A stretch of 64,000 nt of DNA from Atrina japonica. Lineage: Eukaryota > Mollusca > Bivalvia > Pterioida > Pinnidae. The stretch is taken from NCBI GenBank assembly GCA_030159075.1, contig BROG01000152.1, forward strand, positions 1,201,501 to 1,265,500. Direction: 5' to 3'. The position numbers and the translations under genes were made by a program. The notes under the pieces are model-generated. The model did no database searches. It had not been told where the DNA came from and saw nothing but the letters and a program-made list of their open reading frames with translations. Below, piece by piece: positions 37,401 to 40,349 of this stretch. Every line of letters starts with the position of its first letter. Positions within the stretch are counted from its first letter, which is position 1.

Positions 37401-38338
37401 TAAACACTACCTCGCTGTGTCACTGATTGCCGATAGTTGGTAAGTCAAGTTGAGTCTCTGAATTGATACTGGCAAGTCTGTTTAACTTGCAACCAGTTAA
37501 CAAACAGTATGAAATGTCCATTTAGTTTCGATAGATAATTGTTGTACAATGAAAACATGTTGAAATTTCACAAATAACCTCTCTTTTCTCATGTCTGTCT
37601 CAAACATTTATGAAATATTTAATGTGTCCTCATTTAAAATTATTTTCATTATAATTTGTACAGAAAATGACTGACTGCACAATTTTCAATGAAATAAAAT
37701 AAATTTCCCTACCTACCTACCTACCCATAGGTAAATGGATAGAGTCAGTAAACAGCAAACAGAATATTTTATGTCTGGCCTAATCATAATGATGTAAATC
37801 ATAATTTTTTTTTTTGGTCATCATTTCATATTGTGTTTGTAAATAAATTTTTTCATACTTATTTTTTAAGCAGCAGGCATTTTGGAAATGTGTAAGCAAT
37901 CATTCAGAAAAACTCCATTTTCGTCAACTTCTGACCCTGGGCTTGACTTTACCGAAAAGCAAAAAGGTGACTTAAAATCAGCAAACGTTCTTGACTGGGT
38001 TAGTTATACGTAACAGCTGCAACAAAGAAGGTATTTTACTATTTTGATTTTTCTGCCTCCTTCTTCAGACAGAAAAATCAAAATAGTAAAACACCTTCTT
38101 CGTTGACGTTCCAGCTGTCACTAAAACCGGGGCAGAAATCCGGCTTATGTCGCTGCGCCTTGGCTTTTGATACTTTACCTGCTAAAATTGGTGGTATACA
38201 ATTAATTTGAATTGGTGTAGGTTGTGTAAGCTTTATCAAGTGACATTGTGTGTATAGCCATTCATTCAAATCTAAGTCTTTAAATGAGTTGATGTTGGTT
38301 TCATTTTCCGATCCAACGTTTGTCGAAGTACTCGCCAT
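6490..38338 (-). CDS. DDX49: DDX49/Dbp8-like DEAD-box ATP-dependent RNA helicase, complete, 12 coding exons
   Basis: Join (minus strand): 38338-38179, 34106-33983, 32792-32707, 29018-28897, 26857-26679, 24653-24513, 19193-19041, 18667-18570, 17776-17702, 10782-10694, 9799-9728, 6585-6490. The total is 1395 nt, 464 residues plus TGA; all 11 introns are GT-AG and every phase matches. Motifs: Q motif around Q44, Walker A A-K-T-G-S-G-K-T 61-68, P-T-R-E-L 93-97, T-P-G-R 142-145, D-E-A-D 167-170, S-A-T 198-200, F-T-N-T 266-269, T-D-V-A-S-R-G-L-D 317-325, H-R-V-G-R-T-A-R 346-353, then a Lys-rich tail. Human DDX49 is 483 residues and aligns throughout. In the family (yeast Dbp8) it unwinds RNA in nucleolar small-subunit rRNA processing. 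The ATG is chosen because it directly precedes a short variable N-terminus like that of orthologues. All catalytic motifs are intact. The introns are full of minisatellites, listed separately. Confidence 0.96.
6647..7600. mobile_element. Non-autonomous pogo/Tigger-like DNA transposon, about 950 bp
   Basis: The left end TACAGTGAACCCGCTTTACA (6647) and the inverted right end TGTAAAGAGGGTTCATTGTA (7581-7600) form terminal inverted repeats of about 26 bp, both starting with TA, the usual target duplication of Tc1/mariner/pogo elements. CAGTGAACC-type ends are typical of Tigger elements. The interior has no transposase frame. It lies in DDX49 intron 11. Confidence 0.72.
8048..8182. repeat. 19-bp minisatellite, about 7 copies
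   Basis: The unit ACAAGGTACAGGTTTTGAC is repeated almost perfectly, with one unit a base short. It sits inside the long-TIR MITE, so it probably arose after that insertion. Confidence 0.9.
8291..8385. repeat. Imperfect palindrome, about 90 bp
   Basis: TTGATTATCATGTTTA at the left and TAAATATGATAATCAA at the right pair around an AAACTTTGAAAATT centre, giving a long AT-rich hairpin nested in the 7629-8684 element. Confidence 0.6.
9195..9722. repeat. 69/70-bp minisatellite abutting the exon 11 donor, about 7.5 copies
   Basis: The unit carries TACAATGGCTGACTTATACA and CTATACCCCTTAACTATG. In the left part two subtypes alternate: one with CATACTTTATC (69 bp), one with CATTTATCTTAC (70 bp). The last unit runs to 9722, 4-5 nt from the donor GT at 9727-9726, and its TTAGGGGTATAGG (minus strand) is the intron's own 5' sequence. 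Confidence 0.92.
9728..9799 (-). CDS. DDX49: DDX49 exon 11
   Basis: Codes residues 410-433: [19 protein letters not shown]. The acceptor is TTTCAG|AG and the donor is AAG|GTAGGT. A 69/70-bp array begins 4 nt inside the following intron. Confidence 0.92.
10225..10400 (+). mobile_element. SINE body fragment
   Basis: Contains GTTTGCCAGTTTACTTGCAG and GTGGTCTCTTCCTGGGTACA, the same body as in the SINEs at 4985-5250 and (inverted) 29785-29957. The tRNA-like head is absent. It lies in DDX49 intron 10. Confidence 0.55.
10694..10782 (-). CDS. DDX49: DDX49 exon 10
   Basis: Codes residues 380-409, a charged helix [14 protein letters not shown] ending K-R-E-A-E-I. The acceptor is CTGCAG|AT and the donor is ATT|GTGAGT. 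It matches the post-core helix of vertebrate DDX49. Confidence 0.92.
10835..10960. repeat. Two-copy tandem repeat, about 61 bp
   Basis: The segment CTACAATCAAAAATATTGAA through ACACAAAGTTCTCTCAAGAA occurs twice in a row, about 97% identical. It lies in intron 9, just upstream of exon 10. Confidence 0.85.
11085..13067. repeat. 90-bp minisatellite with higher-order structure, about 22 copies
   Basis: The unit includes TTCATGCCCAGTCCTGTGCA, GATCACTTATTTCATG and CTGATCTCAACTGCAAACAC. Units are about 98% identical. Diagnostic variants (TTGTAACATT, then TTTCGTGTG, then TTCAATATT) occur at about 11806-11910 and again 900 bp later at about 12706-12810, so a block of ten units was duplicated. A length of 90 keeps all frames open or closed together, which explains the long plus-strand frames of 259 and 103 codons. 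It lies in DDX49 intron 9. Confidence 0.95.
13070..13170 (-). mobile_element. SINE head fragment (tRNA-like)
   Basis: On the minus strand GTGGCCGAGTGTTTAAAAGC resembles the A box and D arm of a Leu/Ser-type tRNA, followed by ACCATGAAG and CACTTCTGGTCAGC, as in the SINE at 29957-29785. It directly flanks the 90-bp array. Confidence 0.5.
13175..14280. other. DDX49 intron 9, no gene seen
   Basis: AT-rich intronic sequence. Overlapping frames on both strands (13386-13753) show no family motif. At 13840-13880 there is a short self-similar stretch (GTTTAACATTGGTTAACTTC). Confidence 0.4.
14296..14506. repeat. 20-bp minisatellite, about 10-11 copies
   Basis: The unit is GGGGACTTTATTGTAATTAC, with near-identical copies and degeneration only in the last two. 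It lies in DDX49 intron 9. Confidence 0.93.
14510..16010. other. DDX49 intron 9, no gene seen
   Basis: Contains a 13-bp tandem duplication (AAAGGGGTACAGA, 14986-15012) and poly-T tracts. The 75-codon frame at 15484-15711 has no recognisable motif and no splice-site support. Confidence 0.4.
16016..16160. repeat. Two-copy tandem repeat, about 71 bp
   Basis: GCCCTAATCATTT through GATAAAAATCAGTTCAACTG occurs twice with two or three differences. The duplication extends a plus-strand frame but shows nothing protein-like. It lies in intron 9. Confidence 0.88.
16165..17700. other. DDX49 intron 9, no gene seen
   Basis: AT-rich with scattered mobile-element debris. At 17340-17445 there are short repeats of GGGAGAATGATCAGG / GGGAGACTCCTGCAG type. 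The 107-codon frame 17123-17446 has no family resemblance that I recognise. Confidence 0.35.
17702..17776 (-). CDS. DDX49: DDX49 exon 9
   Basis: Codes residues 355-380: [20 protein letters not shown], matching the family segment after motif VI. The acceptor is TTCCAG|GT and the donor is TTA|GTAAGT. Confidence 0.94.
18570..18667 (-). CDS. DDX49: DDX49 exon 8 (motif VI)
   Basis: Codes residues 322-355: [14 protein letters not shown] and the arginine-finger motif H-R-V-G-R-T-A-R. The acceptor is TTTCAG|AG and the donor is CTG|GTGAGT. Confidence 0.95.
18745..18965 (+). mobile_element. tRNA-derived SINE
   Basis: The A box TAGCACAGTGGTCAGCAC (18760) and B box GGGATTGATCC (about 18810) have the spacing of a tRNA-derived Pol III promoter. 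A body with GGTTTTCTCCTGGAACTC and CTACAGAAAGTACCTCC follows, similar in layout to the other SINEs here. It ends in AT-rich sequence. It lies in intron 7 (18668-19040), on the strand opposite to the gene. Confidence 0.75.
19041..19193 (-). CDS. DDX49: DDX49 exon 7 (second RecA domain)
   Basis: Codes residues 271-322: [18 protein letters not shown], and I-L-I-A-T-D-V-A-S. The acceptor is TTGTAG|AT and the donor is AG|GTGAGG. Confidence 0.95.
19195..20540. other. DDX49 intron 6, no gene seen
   Basis: AT-rich unique intron sequence next to exon 7. No repeat array, RNA gene or coding frame found. Confidence 0.4.
20546..21657 (+). mobile_element. Non-autonomous DNA transposon (hAT-like ends), copy 1, about 1.1 kb
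   Basis: The ends are CAGGCTGGAAATTAAG (20546) and, inverted, GTTAATTCCCACCCCTG (to 21657). The element is homologous in opposite orientation to 35080-35801, which has better ends (CAGGTGTGGAAATTAA ... TTTCCACCCCTG). Shared interior landmarks are GGGAGCCCAGATTTAAACTT and TTGCTCAGCCGGGCAAG. No transposase remains. It lies in intron 6. Confidence 0.7.
21675..21805. repeat. Short tandem repeat, about 39 bp, 3 copies
   Basis: CATATTTGTCAAAATTTATC followed by TTTGACCCCCATAACTTTA is repeated three times with increasing divergence. Confidence 0.8.
21985..22922. repeat. 45-bp minisatellite, about 21 copies, very homogeneous
   Basis: The unit on the plus strand is made of TGATTTCTCCTACCTCATCT and AGTACATGTGTACTTAAGAT. 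It has only a few point variants (ACCTCAACT, TTACGAT, TTAAGGT). Because 45 is a multiple of three, the DDX49 sense strand reads a 314-codon frame of the 15-residue repeat [15 protein letters not shown]. Each unit also contains a donor-like GATGAG|GTAGGA on the sense strand. It lies in intron 6. Confidence 0.95.
23190..23905. repeat. 36-bp minisatellite, about 20 copies
   Basis: The unit is GTTAAACTGCTTAAATCTAA plus TACAAGATATACCCAT. Two alternating point variants occur (CATGTT/CATGCT and CTAATA/CTATTA). The first three units (23190-23280) are more diverged. It lies in DDX49 intron 6. The long frames on both strands are a consequence of the 36-bp period. Confidence 0.95.
23930..24510. other. 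DDX49 intron 6, 5' end, no gene seen
   Basis: Unique AT-rich intron sequence directly after the exon 6 donor. It contains a short palindrome CCATATGAAATTCATATG (24114-24131). Confidence 0.4.
24513..24653 (-). CDS. DDX49: DDX49 exon 6 (interdomain linker and motif IV)
   Basis: Codes residues 224-271: [13 protein letters not shown], then V-K-D-A-Y-L-L and I-M-I-F-T-N-T-C. The acceptor TTTACAG|AG and the first 39 exon nucleotides are the seed of the 56-bp array upstream. I chose 24653 because it is the copy joined in frame to exon 5 (phase 2) with the full exon behind it. The donor is AA|GTATGT. Confidence 0.93.
24616..26580. repeat. DDX49: 56-bp minisatellite built from the exon 6 splice acceptor, about 35 copies
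   Basis: On the gene's sense strand each unit is TGTTTTGTACTTTACAG followed by AGTGGCCACAGTGGAAGG and then GCAGTATTATGTCCT, i.e. 17 nt of intron end plus 39 nt of exon 6. The true exon 6 start (24653) is the copy nearest the rest of the exon. Diverged copies mark the far end (26420-26580). A block of about 615 bp is duplicated: the shortened unit GGAAGGTCTGTGGCC occurs at about 25215 and 25830. Because 56 leaves remainder 2 on division by 3, each sense frame cycles through all three readings, and all are stop-free, giving frames of 465, 585 and 609 codons. Confidence 0.96.
26679..26857 (-). CDS. DDX49: DDX49 exon 5 (DEAD box, SAT)
   Basis: Codes residues 165-224 with V-L-D-E-A-D-R-L and L-L-F-S-A-T-M-T, i.e. 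motifs II and III of the first RecA-like domain. The acceptor is TTTTAG|GT and the donor is CA|GTAAGT. A small MITE (26877-26968) ends about 19 nt upstream of the acceptor. Confidence 0.95.
26877..26968. mobile_element. Small MITE, GTTAACTCA ends (copy 1)
   Basis: GTTAACTCATTCACCCCTAA at the left pairs with CAGGGGTTGATGAGTTAA at the right, and ACATTTGGACT with AGAGTCCAT inside. It is an internally deleted relative of the elements at 44030-44376 and 55178-55372. It lies 19 nt upstream of the exon 5 acceptor. Confidence 0.72.
26970..28335. other. DDX49 intron 4, no gene seen
   Basis: AT-rich intronic sequence. The 68-codon frame 27256-27462 shows no recognisable domain. No arrays seen. Confidence 0.4.
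28337..28755. mobile_element. Dispersed about 330-bp element with (TA)n insertion, copy 1
   Basis: Starts AAAGGGGCTTTAACC and ends GCTAATGTCCCTTTAA, so it is bounded by short inverted CCCTTTAA ends. It is homologous to 60325-60655 (same ends) and, inverted, to part of 32985-33180. Shared words are CTGACCTTATTTTCAC and GTGTATAGCTCTTATTTGTT. The interior also reads as an imperfect inverted repeat. It carries the TA microsatellite. It lies in intron 4. Confidence 0.65.
28409..28493. repeat. (TA)n microsatellite, about 42 repeats
   Basis: An uninterrupted run of alternating A and T. The homologous site in the copy at 60391-60398 has only a few TA units, so the expansion happened in this copy. 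Confidence 0.98.
28897..29018 (-). CDS. DDX49: DDX49 exon 4 (motif Ib)
   Basis: Codes residues 124-164, including [15 protein letters not shown]. The acceptor is ATTTCAG|AT and the donor is CTG|GTAAAA. A 12-bp tandem array ends about 20 nt upstream of this acceptor. Confidence 0.95.
29042..29715. repeat. 12-bp minisatellite upstream of the exon 4 acceptor, about 55 copies
   Basis: The unit CAGGACAACAAT has variants (AACAGT, AGCAAT, ATCAAT, AATAAG). On the DDX49 sense strand each unit contains TCCTGAT or TCCTGAC, which fit the branch-point consensus YTNAY. The array stops about 20-24 nt before the exon 4 acceptor (AG at 29020-29019). The plus strand reads N-Q-D-N-type repeats only because the period is 12. 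Confidence 0.95.
29785..29957 (-). mobile_element. tRNA-derived SINE
   Basis: Reading the minus strand from 29957: the A-box region GTTGAGTGGTTAGAGCATCG, the B box GTTCAAGCCCC, then the body TTTGCCACTTGACTTGCAGG and GTGGTCTCTTCCTGGG shared with the elements at 4985 and 10225. The head resembles a Leu/Ser-type tRNA. It lies in intron 3 in sense orientation. Confidence 0.75.
29960..31180. other. DDX49 intron 3, no gene seen
   Basis: AT-rich. At 31060-31165 there are short tandem echoes of TTGGCCAATGAAAATTGAAA (about four). The 60-codon frame at 30328-30510 has no recognisable motif. Confidence 0.4.
31185..31390. repeat. Diverged about 32-bp tandem repeat, 6 copies
   Basis: The T-rich unit contains AGCTTTTCTGCACTTTCACA and TGTTTTC, with substantial divergence between copies. 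It lies in intron 3. Confidence 0.7.
31515..32718. repeat. DDX49: 45-bp minisatellite built from the exon 3 splice donor, about 26 copies
   Basis: On the sense strand every unit contains CGGGTGGATTAG|GTGAGATA followed by TTACACAGGTGTTTACTG and TTAATGT, i.e. 12 nt of exon 3 plus the donor and 33 nt of intron. The true donor is at 32706. The unit next to the exon is one base short (CCACCGAC rather than CCACCCGAC at about 32670). Variants CTGTGTCAT/CTGTGTAAT and CCCGAC/CTCGAC are spread along the array. One unit (about 31648-31672) is shortened. Confidence 0.96.
32707..32792 (-). CDS. DDX49: DDX49 exon 3 (motif Ia to GG)
   Basis: Codes residues 95-124: [10 protein letters not shown], then V-I-T-G-G-L. 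The acceptor is TTTCAG|AG. The donor TTAG|GTGAGA is the first of about 26 tandem copies of the same donor (31515-32718). The 12 exon nucleotides before the donor recur in every unit. Confidence 0.95.
32985..33180. mobile_element. Dispersed element, inverted partial copy 3
   Basis: AACAAATTAGAGCTATGCAC, AAAATAAGGTCAGGTCCAGT and AATAATTGCCAAACTGGGTT are the inverse of words in 28337-28755 and 60325-60655. It borders the 37-bp array. Confidence 0.6.
33183..33955. repeat. 37-bp minisatellite near the exon 2 donor, about 21 copies
   Basis: The unit is GAGTTATAGAGATCATATAC plus ATGTATGATATTGTAGT. The left half is more diverged (GTCATCTACTTCTATGATAA variants) and the middle is nearly uniform. The right edge lies about 20-28 nt from the exon 2 donor at 33982, and the first intron bases GGTATCTACATTGTATAACT already resemble a unit. 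Confidence 0.94.
33983..34106 (-). CDS. DDX49: DDX49 exon 2 (Walker A)
   Basis: Codes residues 54-95 with the ATP-binding A-K-T-G-S-G-K-T (catalytic Lys67) and ends in L-T-P-T-R of motif Ia. The acceptor is CTTCAG|GT and the donor is TAG|GTATGA. A 37-bp minisatellite begins about 20 nt into the following intron. Confidence 0.95.
34110..35000. other. DDX49 intron 1, no gene seen
   Basis: AT-rich intron. A short diverged repeat of TTAAGCGAAACATTTTTGTT type occurs at 34523-34590 (three copies). Confidence 0.4.
35008..35064. repeat. Near-perfect hairpin (CTTTGGGGATTCTGT)
   Basis: CTTTGGGGATTCTGTTGTGT at the left and ACACGACAGAATCCCCAAAG at the right pair around CCCTCGACAGGGG. The same hairpin core recurs at 36897-36942. 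Confidence 0.75.
35080..35801 (-). mobile_element. Non-autonomous DNA transposon (hAT-like ends), copy 2
   Basis: The ends CAGGTGTGGAAATTAA and TTTCCACCCCTG are inverted repeats. AACAT stands directly outside both ends (35075-35079 and 35802-35806), a probable target duplication; hAT elements normally leave 8 bp, so the class is provisional. It is opposite in orientation to copy 1 (20546-21657) and about 390 bp shorter by internal deletion. It lies in intron 1. Confidence 0.72.
35810..36820. other. DDX49 intron 1, no gene seen
   Basis: Frames of 94 and 68 codons on the plus strand (35765-36261) show no motif that I recognise, and the first overlaps the transposon end. No repeat arrays. Confidence 0.35.
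36824..37002. mobile_element. Palindromic MITE-like element, about 180 bp
   Basis: The outer arms GCCAAACTTTCTGTCCCGAT and ATCAGGACATAAGGTTTGGC pair. The inner arms CTTTGGAGATTCTGT and ACAGAATCTCCAAAG match the hairpin at 35008-35064. The whole unit is one long imperfect palindrome centred near 36918. Confidence 0.68.
37010..38005. other. DDX49 intron 1, no gene seen
   Basis: AT-rich. It has a short (CTAC)n run at 37710-37727 and poly-T. No coding frame. Confidence 0.4.
38013..38117. repeat. Recent palindrome in intron 1, 62 nt from the exon 1 donor
   Basis: AAGAAGGTATTTTACTATTT/TGATTTTTCTG and its inverse CAGAAAAATCAAAATAGTAA/AACACCTTCTT differ at one base over about 31 bp, with flanking CAGCTG on both sides and a 14-nt loop. 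Confidence 0.82.
38179..38338 (-). CDS. DDX49: DDX49 exon 1 (start codon, Q motif)
   Basis: Codes residues 1-53 and the first base of codon 54. It contains the D-L-N-E-W-L segment and the Q motif P-T-P-I-Q followed by C-I-P-P-I-L-A. The donor is G|GTAAAG at 38178. The in-frame TTG four codons upstream is not needed as a start. The 5' UTR is not delimited. Confidence 0.94.
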
Positions 38339-38600
38339 GCTTTTTTTCAAATCAATGTTAGTTGTAGTATTTTAGCACGAACATAATTTCCCGTATTTGT
38401 AAAACGCTTTAAAAACTAAGAGTAAAAACATAAGAAATAAAATTGTAAACGGATCTGTGGGTTATATTTCCCGGATTTCCGTAACTTTCAGCTTCTATCG
38501 AGTTTGCATTTTATGTGTGAATAAGTATGATATAAAAAACAATATCTTAATTTATTTCAGATAATTAAGATTACCATTGAGTAAATAAAGGCTATCTACC
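38339..38600 (-). promoter_or_regulatory. DDX49: Probable DDX49 5' UTR / promoter region
   Basis: This is the sequence directly upstream of the start codon. It contains CCCGGATTTCCG (38470-38481), an overlapping pair of ETS-like half sites (CCGGAT and, inverted, CGGAAA), which are common in housekeeping promoters. There is no clear TATA box at a sensible distance. The role is inferred from position only. Confidence 0.25.
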
Positions 38601-39550
38601 TGGTTCTATCATTATCTGTAAGTAATGTGAAGTGAAATGTGCCATTGTTGTCAGAAAACTGTAAAAAAAAAACATGATATAGATCTATGAAACAAACAAA
38701 CAACAATAACAAAAATATCTGCTGTTTAATACCTTTTTGACAGTCTTGATACTCCGTGTCTTAGTGACTTTTTTGCATTCTGATTATTATCATGTTTTAC
38801 ACTTTATTAAATTGGCTAACTCAATAGAAGTTTACAGAATTTCTAGATTAGATTCTAAAAGGGCCCGCTGCATTTATATCGTTGTAGTGGTCAGGAAAAG
38901 CTTTAACTTGATCAATGAATACCCATATACTGGCTCCATCTATAAAGTTTAGATACACCATTCGTTAGATAAATGTAGAAACTGATAGGTTAAACAAAGG
39001 CAAGGGTAGTTTCTCCCACAAAATTATGAAATAGCGCTGATCAAATTTTGTCCCGTATTGCCAATCAAATGGACGCAGTTTTACTTTTAATACTAGTTAT
39101 TGATATCACTCTTTCGAAAAGGTTATATTGCTTATTCGAATAGGTGATATCACTTGTGTGAAGCGACTGCATCTTACCCTTGTGTGTCGTGTCTGTGTGC
39201 TTGTCACTCAGCACTCACCGCTGAATAACAAGAAATTGCTAAAAGAAAGCAGATTGCGCAAGTCTCTTCTGCCAGTACAAAGCCTCTCCATGGCAGGTCT
39301 GATAAAGTGGCTTCATGTGCCAACAGACGGTAACTGGGCATTACAAGGCCCCAGGCTGAACTACACGGGTAACGGGTAGACGGGACTTGACTACCTTGGT
39401 TGACGGGTCGCCTAAAAGAAGTGTAACAGTCGTGGATATTGAGTCTATAAACTGTCTAGTCCAATAGTTAGCTTTTGTGGCTGAATTTGAACTTAAACCC
39501 ATATTTCTGTGAAATACTCTTTTCACGGGATTATAGCGGAACTGAACTTG
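38600..39550. other. Intergenic, no gene seen
   Basis: Short frames at 38737-38952 and 39128-39379 (plus) show no motif I recognise and no splice context. This is the region upstream of DDX49. Confidence 0.35.
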
Positions 39551-39554
39551 AACT

Positions 39555-40345
39555 GAACATGGAATTCAACATGGCCGACAGGTGTTCCTCTTGCATTTTG
39601 ATCGCTCTGAAAATATAATATGCACATCTAGACCTCAGGAGGAAGCTCCATAATGAATTTCGAAAAGATTCCTCCAGTACATTCTGAAAAATACATACTC
39701 CATTGTCAAAATCCAAGATGGCCATCTGTCAGCCATGTTGGAATCTAATCTATCTGAAAAGTCATATGCACAACTAGACCTCACAGGGAACCTTCATGTC
39801 CAATGTCATGTCTTCCGTCCTTTCTGAGAAAAAGCAGTAACAAACTTCCTATGGTAAAATTCAAGATGGCTGCCTGTCGGCTATATTGGATTCCAATCTC
39901 TGTGAAAATGCAATATGCACAAAAAGATCTTAAAGGGAACCTTGATGTCAAATTTCAATGAGATCCCATCAATCCTTTCTGACAAATAGCGGTAACAAAC
40001 ATCCTTTGGTCAAAATCCAAGATGGCCGCCTGTCGTGTAGTATGCACAACTAGACCTCAAGGGGAACCTTCATGTCAAATTTCAAGGAGATTCCTTTAGT
40101 CCTTTTAAGAAGAAGCGGTAACAAATTTCCTTTGGTCAAAATCCAAGATGGCCACCTGTCGGCCATGTTGGATTCCAATCTCTTTGAAAATGTAATATGC
40201 ACAACAAGACCTCAAGGGGAACCTTCATTTCAAATTTCACGAATATCCCTTCAGTCCTTTTTGAGAAATAGCGGTAACAAGAATTGTTCAGGACGGACTG
40301 ACGACGGATGGACCACGGATGCAGGGCACACTTACACAAAGTAAA
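39555..40345. repeat. About 150-bp tandem repeat of a dispersed element, about 5 diverged copies
   Basis: AAAATCCAAGATGGCC marks each unit (about 39570, 39708, 39857, 40012, 40137), followed by GCACAACTAGACCTCAAGGG and a GCGGTAACAAA word. The block ends in CAGGACGGACTGACGACGG, a word also ending the long repeat at 56800-56835. I know such 'ATGGCCGCC ... GGACGGACG' repeats from bivalve genomes. They are non-coding. Confidence 0.75.
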
Positions 40346-40349
40346 ATTG

